Positions 17,705 through 25,869 of a stretch of 64,000 bases of DNA are shown piece by piece. A program made the position numbers and the translations under genes. The stretch is from F23-D06 sp002392325. Its GTDB lineage: Bacteria; Bacteroidota; Bacteroidia; Bacteroidales; WCHB1-69. Position 1 is the first letter of the stretch; each line of letters opens with the position of its first letter. The stretch covers positions 3,524-67,523 of the forward strand of contig CAMORT010000005.1 in NCBI GenBank assembly GCA_946624065.1, written 5' to 3'. The notes beneath the pieces were generated by a model, which was not told where the DNA came from, made no database searches, and saw nothing but the letters and a program-made list of their open reading frames with translations.

Positions 17705-18379
17705 ATGACCCTCAACATTATCGCCCACGCACATAGTGAATTCCCTTCCAAGTTCGGCATTCCGCGACAGAGCGGTTTGGCCCCCTCGTTGCGCACACGC
17801 ATCGTGTTTGAGCCGGAGTACCGCAATGCGGAGGCGTTGCGCGGCATAGAGGAGTTCTCGCATTTGTGGTTGATTTGGGGGTTTTCAGAGGTGAAGCAGG
17901 AACAATGGTCGCCCACGGTGCGTCCGCCGCGACTGGGCGGCAACCGGCGTATGGGCGTGTTCGCCACGCGCTCGCCTTATCGCCCCAATCCCATTGGGCT
18001 CTCCTGTGTGGAGTTGATCGAGGTGGACCTCTCGCCGAAGAATCCCACGCTCCTGGTAGGTGGCGCCGACCTCATGGACGGCACACCCATCTACGACATC
18101 AAGCCCTATCTGTTAACCACTGATTGCCACCCGGAAGCCACTAAGGGTTTCACCCAAGTGCATGAGCATTATCAGGTGGAGGTGGAGATTCCTGAGGAGG
18201 TTGCCAAAATAATGCCCAAGGCGACATTAGAAAAATTGCGCGAAGTGCTTGCGCAGGACCCGCGCCCCGCCTACCATGACGATGAGACCCGCGTGTATGG
18301 GTTCCCGTTTGAGGGGTATGAGGTGAAATTCTCCGTGAAGGAGGGCAAAGTGGTGGTGAAGGAGGTTAACTGGTCTTAA
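17705..18379 (+). CDS. trmO: tRNA (N6-threonylcarbamoyladenosine(37)-N6)-methyltransferase TrmO
   Basis: 224 residues from the ATG at 17705; the open frame extends 60 codons upstream, but that part is translated low-complexity repeat, so the internal ATG is preferred. TsaA/TrmO motifs are clear: HSEFPSKFGIPRQSG, RGIEEFSHLWLIW, RLGGNRRMGVFATRSPYRPNPIGLS and DLMDGTPIYDIKPY. The enzyme uses S-adenosylmethionine to methylate t6A37 in tRNA-Thr, improving decoding. The stop overlaps the convergent FISUMP gene by 4 nt. The repeat abutting the start means the promoter and leader are unclear. Confidence 0.92.
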   Translation: MTLNIIAHAHSEFPSKFGIPRQSGLAPSLRTRIVFEPEYRNAEALRGIEEFSHLWLIWGFSEVKQEQWSPTVRPPRLGGNRRMGVFATRSPYRPNPIGLSCVELIEVDLSPKNPTLLVGGADLMDGTPIYDIKPYLLTTDCHPEATKGFTQVHEHYQVEVEIPEEVAKIMPKATLEKLREVLAQDPRPAYHDDETRVYGFPFEGYEVKFSVKEGKVVVKEVNWS

Positions 18380-19155
18380 TCTTGCACGCAGCGGACGGAT
18401 AATCCGTCGCTCTTATCGTGATTGCATCTTTCCACATCCGCGTAGTTATAATCGAGTCTGCGGCTGTATGCGTTGCAGTCATTGAACTTGTCAGCAGTCC
18501 AGAAATATGCGCGATAACTGAAATAGCTGGGACTTCCGTAGTACCCGCCAGCAGGCATGGCGGAAAAACCGGAAGCATTATTGGAATTCGGGTCGTTGCC
18601 TACTGCACAGGAGTTGGAACTGTAGCTCCAACCTGTTGTGGAGGCCATGGCTTTCGCTATGTTACCATTGATCTCATTGCAAACATATTGGATATTGCCT
18701 CCCACATAGTTGGTCAGTTGCTTCCATTCCGCATCGCTTGGCACATGCCAGCCGTCTGGGCATATTCCCTGAACATGGGCAGAATTGCTGTTGGATGAAG
18801 AATTTCGGGTTGTCGCAGCCCAGTTGTATAAATAACCGTAATCACTAATGTTTGAGGGGTTGTCGTTAGGGATATATCGGTACGGGGTAGTAGAAGAAGA
18901 ACCGGTGCTCAGAGGTATTTCTGTTCCATCGGCGAAATGGGTGGTTTTGAGGTTCTCCGCCATCCATAACTGGTCGCCCATGCGAACAGCGTTGTATTGA
19001 TTGCCATCAATGTCCTGAACGGCATTTTGGACAATTACAGGTGTTTCTGGATACACAGGATTGGTGCCTTCTTCACCATTCTCATGATGGCAGGCGGAGA
19101 GGCACAATGCGGCGGAAAATGTTGCCACAATCATCAAGTTCAATGCTCTTTTCAT
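18376..19155 (-). CDS. FISUMP-domain lipoprotein
   Basis: 259 residues from the ATG at 19155, chosen for its lipoprotein signal (MKRALNLMIVATFSAALCLSAC). The mature part carries the Fibrobacter succinogenes major paralogous domain: DIDGNQYNAVRMGDQLWMAENLKTTHFADG, then YLYNWAA, GWHVPSDAEWKQLTNYVGG, GFSAMPAGGYYG, FWTADKFN and the ending GLSVRCVQD. Such proteins are surface or outer membrane lipoproteins of unknown molecular function in Bacteroidota and Fibrobacterota, related to formylglycine-generating and C-type-lectin-like folds. The gene is a single-gene unit with its own -7 element. Confidence 0.88.
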   Translation of the reverse strand: MKRALNLMIVATFSAALCLSACHHENGEEGTNPVYPETPVIVQNAVQDIDGNQYNAVRMGDQLWMAENLKTTHFADGTEIPLSTGSSSTTPYRYIPNDNPSNISDYGYLYNWAATTRNSSSNSNSAHVQGICPDGWHVPSDAEWKQLTNYVGGNIQYVCNEINGNIAKAMASTTGWSYSSNSCAVGNDPNSNNASGFSAMPAGGYYGSPSYFSYRAYFWTADKFNDCNAYSRRLDYNYADVERCNHDKSDGLSVRCVQD

Positions 19156-19212
19156 AGTTTCAGGATTTTGGTTGTTGCGATAATGATGTCCTGCCTTAGG
19201 CAGAGGAGGGTA

Positions 19213-19220
19213 CAAAAATA
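19213..19220 (-). promoter_or_regulatory. -7 promoter element for the FISUMP lipoprotein
   Basis: On the minus strand TATTTTTG, 57 nt before the ATG at 19155. Confidence 0.55.
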
Positions 19221-19314
19221 ATAAAATAATGCATTGATGCATCATAAAAAAAACGCTATCCCGTAGCAACTCCGAAGGGTTGCCCATTACGATGGATTTA
19301 ATAACAAAAAATCC

Positions 19315-19322
19315 TATTTTTG
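19315..19322 (+). promoter_or_regulatory. -7 promoter element abutting a start codon
   Basis: TATTTTTG ends only 4 nt before the ATG at 19327, so the transcript of the T9SS cargo gene would be leaderless or nearly so. Confidence 0.6.
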
Positions 19323-19326
19323 CCGT

Positions 19327-20628
19327 ATGAAAAATTATTCCCAATACATTTTCATGCTCGCTCTGCTCGTGGCAACCGTTCTGGTATGCTCTGCTCAGGT
19401 GTGCGGCTGTACCGATTCGCTGGCACTCAATTTCAATCCTATGGCCACTCTTAACGATGGCAGTTGCCAATATGCCTCCACGATTATAATGCCGGTTGAG
19501 ATTGGGGCGCTGGACTCGCAGTTGGGAAGTACCTCCTCTCTCTTTTATTGGGAAAATGGCTACTGGACGAATAATGACCACAACGATAGCTGTTTATATC
19601 AAATTGACAGCACCAATGCGGAGACGATAGAAACCATCTGTTTTGATGGAATCCAGTATTATGATATGGAAGAAATTACCCAGGACAGTCTCTATTTGTA
19701 TTTCGGGGATGTGGGCAATAACAACGGCAACCGGCAAAATCTCAAAATCTTGAGAATTAGCAAGGAATCGATTTTGAATCAGGCGGTCGTAATAGATACG
19801 ATATGGTTTTCCTACGAGGACCAGACGGATTTTACCTCCAACCCTCAAGCCACTGATTTTGATTGCGAGGCGTTCATCGTTTCCGGTGACAGCATCTATA
19901 TCTTCACCAAAGAGTGGGTTTCCACCCAAACTACGATTTACGCTATTCCCAAGACACCGGGTGCACACATGGCACGCCGATGCGAAACCTATAATGTGAA
20001 CGGACTGATTACGGGCGCAGCGTATATGCCTGAATATAAGTTGGTTGTTCTGTGTGGTTACGACTATGCCCCGTCGAATTTGTTGTCGTCGCTCCATCCG
20101 TTTGTTTTATTATTGTATGATTTTCAAGGAGATAGATTCTTTTCGGGCAACAAACGGCGGTTGGATTTCGATTTTTCCACAAGGGCTCAGATTGAGGCCA
20201 TAGCCACTCGTAATGCTTTGAACTACTATATCACCAATGAAAGCACCTCAATTCCAGTGATGGATCTTGTTGTTGACATTCCGCCAGCGCTCCAGCGGTT
20301 GGATTTGCGCGATTATCTTTTTCCGTATCTGAGCCGCTTTGGTGTTACAGACAATCCCGATGCTGTGCCGTCTTTGCAAAATCAGAAGGCGGACATCCGC
20401 ATTTATCCCAATCCTGTCCACGACAAGATTTACATTGATTATACGCAGGATTTAGCTGGATCGGTTTATGAAATATACAATCTTAGAGGTCAGAGAGTGG
20501 CGGAAGGTTTGTTGGATGAGCATGTTATTATGTTGGACAACGGAAACCTGCCTGCCGGGCAGTATGTTTTAACTGTTCGGGAAAACGGGAGTCTAAAATC
20601 GGTGTCTTTTATTAAAAAAAAGCAATGA
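19327..20628 (+). CDS. Secreted protein with T9SS sorting domain
   Basis: 433 residues. A signal peptide (MKNYSQYIFMLALLVATVLVCSAQ) is followed by a Cys-containing motif common in Bacteroidota surface proteins (CGCTDSLALNFNP..TLNDGSC). The middle ~300 residues are beta-rich with propeller-like phrases (YWENGYWTNNDHNDSCLYQID, LYLYFGDVGNNNGN, FDCEAFIVSGDSIYIFTKEW) and may be a WD/NHL-like domain that I cannot name. The last ~80 residues are a type A T9SS domain (IRIYPNPVHDKIYI, YNLRGQRV, LPAGQYVLTV, ending SFIKKKQ). Function beyond secretion is unknown. Confidence 0.85.
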   Translation: MKNYSQYIFMLALLVATVLVCSAQVCGCTDSLALNFNPMATLNDGSCQYASTIIMPVEIGALDSQLGSTSSLFYWENGYWTNNDHNDSCLYQIDSTNAETIETICFDGIQYYDMEEITQDSLYLYFGDVGNNNGNRQNLKILRISKESILNQAVVIDTIWFSYEDQTDFTSNPQATDFDCEAFIVSGDSIYIFTKEWVSTQTTIYAIPKTPGAHMARRCETYNVNGLITGAAYMPEYKLVVLCGYDYAPSNLLSSLHPFVLLLYDFQGDRFFSGNKRRLDFDFSTRAQIEAIATRNALNYYITNESTSIPVMDLVVDIPPALQRLDLRDYLFPYLSRFGVTDNPDAVPSLQNQKADIRIYPNPVHDKIYIDYTQDLAGSVYEIYNLRGQRVAEGLLDEHVIMLDNGNLPAGQYVLTVRENGSLKSVSFIKKKQ

Positions 20629-20686
20629 TATAGGAGTTGATCTGAAGTGACAATAATGATAGGGATTCTATCACATATTATGTTCG

Positions 20687-20703
20687 CGGCACCTCTGGTG
20701 CCG
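20687..20703. other. Small hairpin CGGCACC/GGTGCCG
   Basis: Perfect 7-base stem with a TCT loop between the T9SS cargo and the beta-galactosidase. No T tract follows, so it is not a typical terminator; it may be a dispersed palindrome. Confidence 0.45.
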
Positions 20704-20759
20704 TACTCAAAGACTCCCCTTCTGAATCATTGCCCCAAAAAATAAGATAAGAAAAAATG

Positions 20760-20767
20760 TATTTTTG
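20760..20767 (+). promoter_or_regulatory. -7 promoter element for the beta-galactosidase
   Basis: TATTTTTG, 51 nt before the ATG at 20819. Confidence 0.6.
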
Positions 20768-20818
20768 CAAAATCCATACAGTTGTAAAATGCATTCATTT
20801 GTAACTGAAAAATCCTCA

Positions 20819-23800
20819 ATGAAAAAAATTCTCCTATACTTTATTATATTCTGTGCTGTTCTCTCCCTCTCCGCCCAGACCTTCACCGAGTGGCAGGATC
20901 CCAAAGTGTTCGAGGTGAATAAACTGTACCCGCGGGCCAACATTCCGCAAAACAACGAATATGCTGTCCAAAACCATTCTTTTGAGAACCTTGATGGCCA
21001 GTGGAAGTTCTTTTATGTGCCCAACGCCGACGAGCGGCCCACCGACTTTTTCAAAACCGACTACGACGACAGCGGTTGGGGCACCATTCCTGTGCCGGGA
21101 AACTGGGAACTCAACGGCTATGGTGTGCCCGTCTATGTGAACACCACTAACGATTTCGACAACAGTCAGTTGCCACGAGTGCCCGTAAAAGGCAATGCCG
21201 TGGGCAGCTACCGCAAGTGGGTGAATATAGACAAAAAATGGAAAGACAAGCAAGTGATTATCAATGTTGGGAGTGCGAAGTCCTGCTTCTACCTCTGGGT
21301 GAACGGAGAGTTTGTGGGCTATAGCGAGGATGCCAAGACCAATTCCGAGTTCGACATCACCCCCTTCGTGCGTTTCGGGGAGCGCAATCTCATCGCCCTG
21401 CAGGTCTTCAAGTGGAGTGATGGCTCCTATTTCGAGTGCCAGGATTTCTGGCGGCTGAGTGGCATCGAGCGCGGCATTACCCTCTACGCCCAACCCAGAA
21501 CACGCATTTACGATTACAAAGTGGTGGCAGACCTGGATTCTACCTATAAACATGGGATTTTGGATATAGAGATGACTATCGAAAATCTGGATTCCTGTCC
21601 GAAAGACCAAAGGCTCTATATTTCAGTCAATTTTCCAAAAAGAGACTTTAAGACAGAAGAGGTGATTTTTCATAATTATGCCGACACGATTCATAAGAAT
21701 ACAGTGGGAAAACACTATGTTCGCTTGAAAGCCGAGTTGCCCGAAGTCACGCCTTGGACGGCTGAACATCCCCATTTGGAAAAGATGCTCATTTTTCTTT
21801 CCGACAGCAATAAAAAGCATATTGACAATGCCTGTGTGTATATCGGATTCCGCAATGTGAAAGTTGAAGACGGTCTTTTGAAAGTGAACGGCGTGCCTAT
21901 TACCATCCGTGGGGTGAACCGCCATGAGCATGATCCCGAGACGGGCCATGTGGCCGACAAACGCATAGAGGAGGACATCCTGCTGATGAAAGCCAACAAC
22001 ATCAACACGATTCGTACCAGCCACTATCCCAACTCGCCGGAATTTTACAATTTGTGTGACAAATACGGTTTGTATGTCATTGACGAGGCCAATGCGGAGT
22101 CGCACGCGCAGGGTTATGGAGAGAAGTCGCTGGCGAAACGCACTGACTTTAAGCGTGCTACGGTAGCGCGCACGCGCAACATGTACGAGCGTGACAAGAA
22201 CCACCCGTGCGTCATTACTTGGTCGTTGGGCAACGAGTCGGGCAACGGCGTGTGCTACGAGGCGGCCTACGACTGGCTGAAAGACCAGGACAGCACGCGC
22301 CCCGTGCAGTACGAGCGCGCCCTCTACGACCGCAACACCGACATCGTGGCCATCATGTATCCCTCGGCGGACTACCTTTCCAAGTATGCACAGAAAAAGC
22401 AGGAGCGGCCGTTCATCATGTGCGAGTACGCGCACGCGATGGGCAACAGCTGCGGAGGCCTCCAGAACTACTGGGACACCATCTACAAATACCCGCAGTT
22501 GCAGGGCGGCTGTATTTGGGATTGGGTGGATCAGGGTCTGCTGACGAAAGATGCGCAGGGCCGGGAGTTCTACGCTTACGGCGGCGACTTCGGGGAGAAT
22601 ATGCCCTCCGACGGCAACTTCTGCATCAACGGTCTGGTAGGTCCCGATCGCAAGCCGCACCCGCAGTTGGCCGAAGTGCGGAAGGTCTATCAGCCAGTCA
22701 CCATTGAGGCGGTGGATTTGGACTCATTGAGGTTCCGTATCATCAACCGCTTCGATTTTACCAATTTACTGGATTTCAATATTTTCTATACGCTTCAGCC
22801 CGATGTGGCGCATGAAACACCCAAACATCCGAATGATTTTCTCTCCATCCCCAATCGTCCCATTATCGGATTTTTAAATCAGTCTCTTGCACCCCACGAC
22901 ACGGCCTATTTCACTTTGCCAGAATCTTTTATCAAACAATGGATTCCTGACACTGTGCTGCCTGGGCGGGATGTGATGCTGGATTTCTATGTGGTTAACA
23001 CAAAGGGCACAAAGGACACAAAGGGTGCAAAGGACACGAAGGGAGCAAGGGGTGGATGGGGCACAAGAGGTGAAGAGGGTATAAAGGAAATAGGAAATGT
23101 AATCGCTTACGAACAGTTCAAGTTGCCGGTGCCGACGCGAAAAATCGAAGATTTTGAATTGGACACCACCTTTGCGGAGGTGGATTCATTTTCGATCATC
23201 AAATTCAAGGATATTAAAATTATTTTTGATGAAGCGAATGCTCGCATCTCATCCATCGAAAAAGGAGGTAAAGTCATTGTGAGTCAGGGTCCAGAGTTGT
23301 GTTTTTGGCGTCCTCCGACGGATAACGATTATGTTGATGCCCATGGAGCGGAATTGTGGAGGAGAATAGGATTTGACTCTCTTGTGAGAAAGACAAGTTA
23401 TTATTCATTTGGCACAAAACCGTGGCAAGGCGGCGTGATAGTTGTCATTCAATCCGAAATGATGAATTGTAATGACGAGATTGTTATGGATGTTATTCAA
23501 TTGTATCAGATTCGGACTTCAGGAGATATTGTGCTTCAAAACACGATTATTCCTCATAAATGGGTGGAAATCATACCTAAAGTGGGTGTGCAAATGAAGG
23601 TTTCCGACGAGTTAGTGACCACAGAATGGGTGGGTTATGCGCAGGAAACCTACAAAGACCGGCAGTCGTGCGGTTTTATGGGTCATTACGAGGCACCAAC
23701 AGACAATCTTTTCCATCACTATATGCGTCCGCAGGCGGCAGGCAATCGGATGAACACTCGCTATGTATCTCTCTTTGACAAAAAACACGAGCGGATGCTT

Positions 23801-24613
23801 TCTGCGCAACTGATTGGAGAGAATTGTGAATTCAGTATTTATCCTTATAGTGACGAAACGATCGAACATTCAAAACACACTAATGAATTACAGCGGGAAG
23901 GATATTATACATTAAATGTGGATTATGCTCAATCTGGTTTAGGCACGGCCACCTGCGGTCCCAGTGTTCTGGAAAAGGATTTGCTGAAGGCAGAACCTAT
24001 ATATTTTAACCTGCATTTGAAGATAGGGGAAGATTCCACTTTTGTTCCGATGTTCATTGAAAAAAATATTCAGATTCCTCATATTGGCAAGAAAAAACCT
24101 AAACCCACTTTAACAAGTGTGACAAAATCATGGGTAAAAAAAGTGGTGTTAAACACTCCTACCGCCCCATATAACAATAAACCAGACACTATTCTCATGG
24201 ATAAGAGAATCGGCAATCCCGCCAATTTTCATGAAGGTTGGGTCGGCTATTTTGGCGAGCCGATGAATATGAAATGTGCATTAAATGAGAATCAGAACGA
24301 CACCTTGACGATCACCCTCAGTTTCGCGCACCATCCCTCGCAGTGGGTCTTTATGCCGCAGAAGGTGATGGTGTCGTATTCCAAGAACGGCAAGAAGTAC
24401 AGCCAGCCCGAGGAGGTTGCGCTGCCATTTGACCCAGTGTTGAAGGAGAATGACAAACCGCGGGTCTGCATCCTGCGCCACAAAATCCCAAATATCAAAT
24501 ATAAGGTCAAATACATCCGTGTTGAGACCGAACCGGTGGAGAAGCTGCCCGCGTGGCACGCCGCGGCAGGCGAGAAGGCGTGGATTATGACGGATGAGGT
24601 GAAAATAAACTGA
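20819..24613 (+). CDS. GH2 beta-galactosidase, LacZ type, exported
   Basis: 1264 residues from the ATG at 20819, which begins a signal peptide (MKKILLYFIIFCAVLSLSAQ). GH2 domains run in order: sugar-binding (GQWKFFYVPNADERP, VPGNWELNGYG), immunoglobulin-like, the TIM barrel (GVNRHEHDPETG, NNINTIRTSHYPN), then the small beta-galactosidase domain. The acid/base Glu is in WSLGNESGNG (Glu473) and the nucleophile in MCEYAHAMGNS (Glu536). It hydrolyses terminal beta-galactosides from glycans, probably in the periplasm. Residues ~727-758 are an odd Lys/Gly/Thr/Asp-rich insertion encoded by a tandem repeat, between the barrel and the C-terminal domain. No SusC/SusD neighbours are present. Confidence 0.94.
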   Translation: MKKILLYFIIFCAVLSLSAQTFTEWQDPKVFEVNKLYPRANIPQNNEYAVQNHSFENLDGQWKFFYVPNADERPTDFFKTDYDDSGWGTIPVPGNWELNGYGVPVYVNTTNDFDNSQLPRVPVKGNAVGSYRKWVNIDKKWKDKQVIINVGSAKSCFYLWVNGEFVGYSEDAKTNSEFDITPFVRFGERNLIALQVFKWSDGSYFECQDFWRLSGIERGITLYAQPRTRIYDYKVVADLDSTYKHGILDIEMTIENLDSCPKDQRLYISVNFPKRDFKTEEVIFHNYADTIHKNTVGKHYVRLKAELPEVTPWTAEHPHLEKMLIFLSDSNKKHIDNACVYIGFRNVKVEDGLLKVNGVPITIRGVNRHEHDPETGHVADKRIEEDILLMKANNINTIRTSHYPNSPEFYNLCDKYGLYVIDEANAESHAQGYGEKSLAKRTDFKRATVARTRNMYERDKNHPCVITWSLGNESGNGVCYEAAYDWLKDQDSTRPVQYERALYDRNTDIVAIMYPSADYLSKYAQKKQERPFIMCEYAHAMGNSCGGLQNYWDTIYKYPQLQGGCIWDWVDQGLLTKDAQGREFYAYGGDFGENMPSDGNFCINGLVGPDRKPHPQLAEVRKVYQPVTIEAVDLDSLRFRIINRFDFTNLLDFNIFYTLQPDVAHETPKHPNDFLSIPNRPIIGFLNQSLAPHDTAYFTLPESFIKQWIPDTVLPGRDVMLDFYVVNTKGTKDTKGAKDTKGARGGWGTRGEEGIKEIGNVIAYEQFKLPVPTRKIEDFELDTTFAEVDSFSIIKFKDIKIIFDEANARISSIEKGGKVIVSQGPELCFWRPPTDNDYVDAHGAELWRRIGFDSLVRKTSYYSFGTKPWQGGVIVVIQSEMMNCNDEIVMDVIQLYQIRTSGDIVLQNTIIPHKWVEIIPKVGVQMKVSDELVTTEWVGYAQETYKDRQSCGFMGHYEAPTDNLFHHYMRPQAAGNRMNTRYVSLFDKKHERMLSAQLIGENCEFSIYPYSDETIEHSKHTNELQREGYYTLNVDYAQSGLGTATCGPSVLEKDLLKAEPIYFNLHLKIGEDSTFVPMFIEKNIQIPHIGKKKPKPTLTSVTKSWVKKVVLNTPTAPYNNKPDTILMDKRIGNPANFHEGWVGYFGEPMNMKCALNENQNDTLTITLSFAHHPSQWVFMPQKVMVSYSKNGKKYSQPEEVALPFDPVLKENDKPRVCILRHKIPNIKYKVKYIRVETEPVEKLPAWHAAAGEKAWIMTDEVKIN
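22998..23090 (+). repeat. In-frame purine-rich tandem repeat inside the beta-galactosidase gene
   Basis: Imperfect 9-base steps (CACAAAGGG, ACAAAGGAC, GTGCAAAGG) that encode TKGTKDTKGAKDTKGARGGWG and onward. The run keeps the reading frame. Its composition resembles the complement of the pyrimidine-rich intergenic repeats at 17611 and 31474. Confidence 0.8.
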
Positions 24614-25135
24614 TTATTGCAAATACATGTCGATGAGCCCCTCCGGCGCTTGGATGTGCAGGATGCGGTTGTCACGGTCGATGCCGGTGACGAACTGCTG
24701 GCTGGCGGGGATGAGGATCTCCTTGTCGTCGTGCGCCACCACCATGATGGGGTTGTTGCTCACTTCCAGGAACTCGCGGCAGGTGCCGATCTCGCCCTTT
24801 TGCTCGTCTGCTACCGTAAATCCGATCACTTCGTGGAAATAGAAACGGTTGCCGGGCAGTTTGGGCAGTAGGTTCAGGGGCAGGTAAAGTTCCACGCCCA
24901 CAAAGTCGCGGGCTTCGTTGGCCCCGACTCCGGCGAAGCGGATGATGAACTGGTTGCTGCCCCGATAGATGATTTCCTCAATGTTGTAAGGGATCTTCTC
25001 GCCGTCGAGATCCAGAAATACAGCGGGAAGTTCAGCGTAGTTTTCAGGGTTGTCGGTATCAAAAAAGGCACACAAACCTCCTTTCAGTCCGAAAGGTTTG
25101 GTTAGTGTGCCCAAATAGAAAAAGTCGTTTTCCAT
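24614..25135 (-). CDS. rimM: Ribosome maturation factor RimM
   Basis: 173 residues, normal length. The N-terminal RimM barrel begins FFYLGTLTKPFGLKGGLCAFF and the PRC-barrel follows (FYFHEVIGFTVADEQKGEIG, ILIPASQQFVTGIDRDNRILHI). RimM binds S19 and assists maturation of the 30S head. Its ATG at 25135 shares one base with the stop of rpsP, so the two are translationally coupled, the common rpsP-rimM arrangement. It is convergent with the beta-galactosidase, with the two stop codons directly adjacent. Confidence 0.95.
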   Translation of the reverse strand: MENDFFYLGTLTKPFGLKGGLCAFFDTDNPENYAELPAVFLDLDGEKIPYNIEEIIYRGSNQFIIRFAGVGANEARDFVGVELYLPLNLLPKLPGNRFYFHEVIGFTVADEQKGEIGTCREFLEVSNNPIMVVAHDDKEILIPASQQFVTGIDRDNRILHIQAPEGLIDMYLQ

Positions 25136-25743
25136 TATGCTTCAGGAGCAGCTTCTTCGGTTGCGGGAGCTTCCTCGGCGGCGGGAGCGGCTTCTTCGGC
25201 TACGGCTTCAGCAGCGGCAGCGGCCTCTTCGGCGGCCTTGGCGGCAGCTTCTTCCTCAGCGGCTTTGGCAGCGGCTGCGGCGATCTCAGCGTTGCGGGCT
25301 GCGATCTTGGCTGACATGGCTTCCTTAACTTTCACTTCCTCGGCAATACGCTTCTTCACGACATCGCGTTTTTTGTCGGCTTCCTCGCGAACGATGTTGC
25401 TGAGTTTGCTGTTCTTTTCATGTTTCCAGGCCTCAAAACGTCTTTGGGCCTCGGTCTCAGAGAAGGCGCCTTTTGCCACGCCTCCCTTGAGGTGTTTCAT
25501 CATGTAAACGCCTTCGCGTTTCAGAATCGCACGGGCGGTATCGGAAGGTGTAGCACCGTTCTCCACCCAATACAAGGCGCGTTCAAAGTTGATGTTGAGC
25601 GTTGCAGGATTGGTCAGTGGGTTGTATGTGCCAAGATCTTCGATAAAACGTCCGTCACGTGGTGCACGACCATCCGCAATTACAAGGTGATAAAAAGGTT
25701 GGTTCTTTTTACCTCTTCTCTGTAATCTGATTCTTGTTGCCAT
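25135..25743 (-). CDS. rpsP: 30S ribosomal protein S16 with long Ala/Glu-rich tail
   Basis: 202 residues. The S16 core is at the N-terminus (ATRIRLQRRGKKNQPFYHLVIADGR, DLGTYNPLT, GATPSDTARAILKREG). Most bacteria have an S16 of about 80-90 residues; here a charged helical segment and then an almost pure Ala/Glu tail (residues ~140-202, e.g. AAAKAAEEEAAAKAAEEAAA) follow. Long acidic extensions of S16 are known in Bacteroidota. Promoter at 25811-25818; rimM is coupled downstream. Confidence 0.96.
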   Translation of the reverse strand: MATRIRLQRRGKKNQPFYHLVIADGRAPRDGRFIEDLGTYNPLTNPATLNINFERALYWVENGATPSDTARAILKREGVYMMKHLKGGVAKGAFSETEAQRRFEAWKHEKNSKLSNIVREEADKKRDVVKKRIAEEVKVKEAMSAKIAARNAEIAAAAAKAAEEEAAAKAAEEAAAAAEAVAEEAAPAAEEAPATEEAAPEA

Positions 25744-25810
25744 AAAAATTTGGTTTGATGTTAATTAAATGAATTTTACCAATCAGGATCTCTGTCCTTT
25801 TTTGGGGCGG

Positions 25811-25818
25811 CAAAAATA
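25811..25818 (-). promoter_or_regulatory. -7 promoter element for rpsP-rimM
   Basis: On the minus strand TATTTTTG, 67 nt before the rpsP ATG, divergent from the next promoter only 27 bases away. Confidence 0.65.
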
Positions 25819-25845
25819 CAAATTTTTTTGAATCATCAAATTTAT

Positions 25846-25853
25846 TATTTTTG
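25846..25853 (+). promoter_or_regulatory. -7 promoter element for the TolB-like gene
   Basis: TATTTTTG, 16 nt before the ATG at 25870. It is back to back with the rpsP promoter. Confidence 0.65.
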
Positions 25854-25869
25854 CCATTTTAAAACACAA

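Noticed and set aside
21623..22660. 345-codon open frame antisense to the beta-galactosidase
   Set aside because: It lies opposite the GH2 catalytic barrel, whose motifs and active-site Glu residues are all intact; the antisense translation has no recognisable domain.
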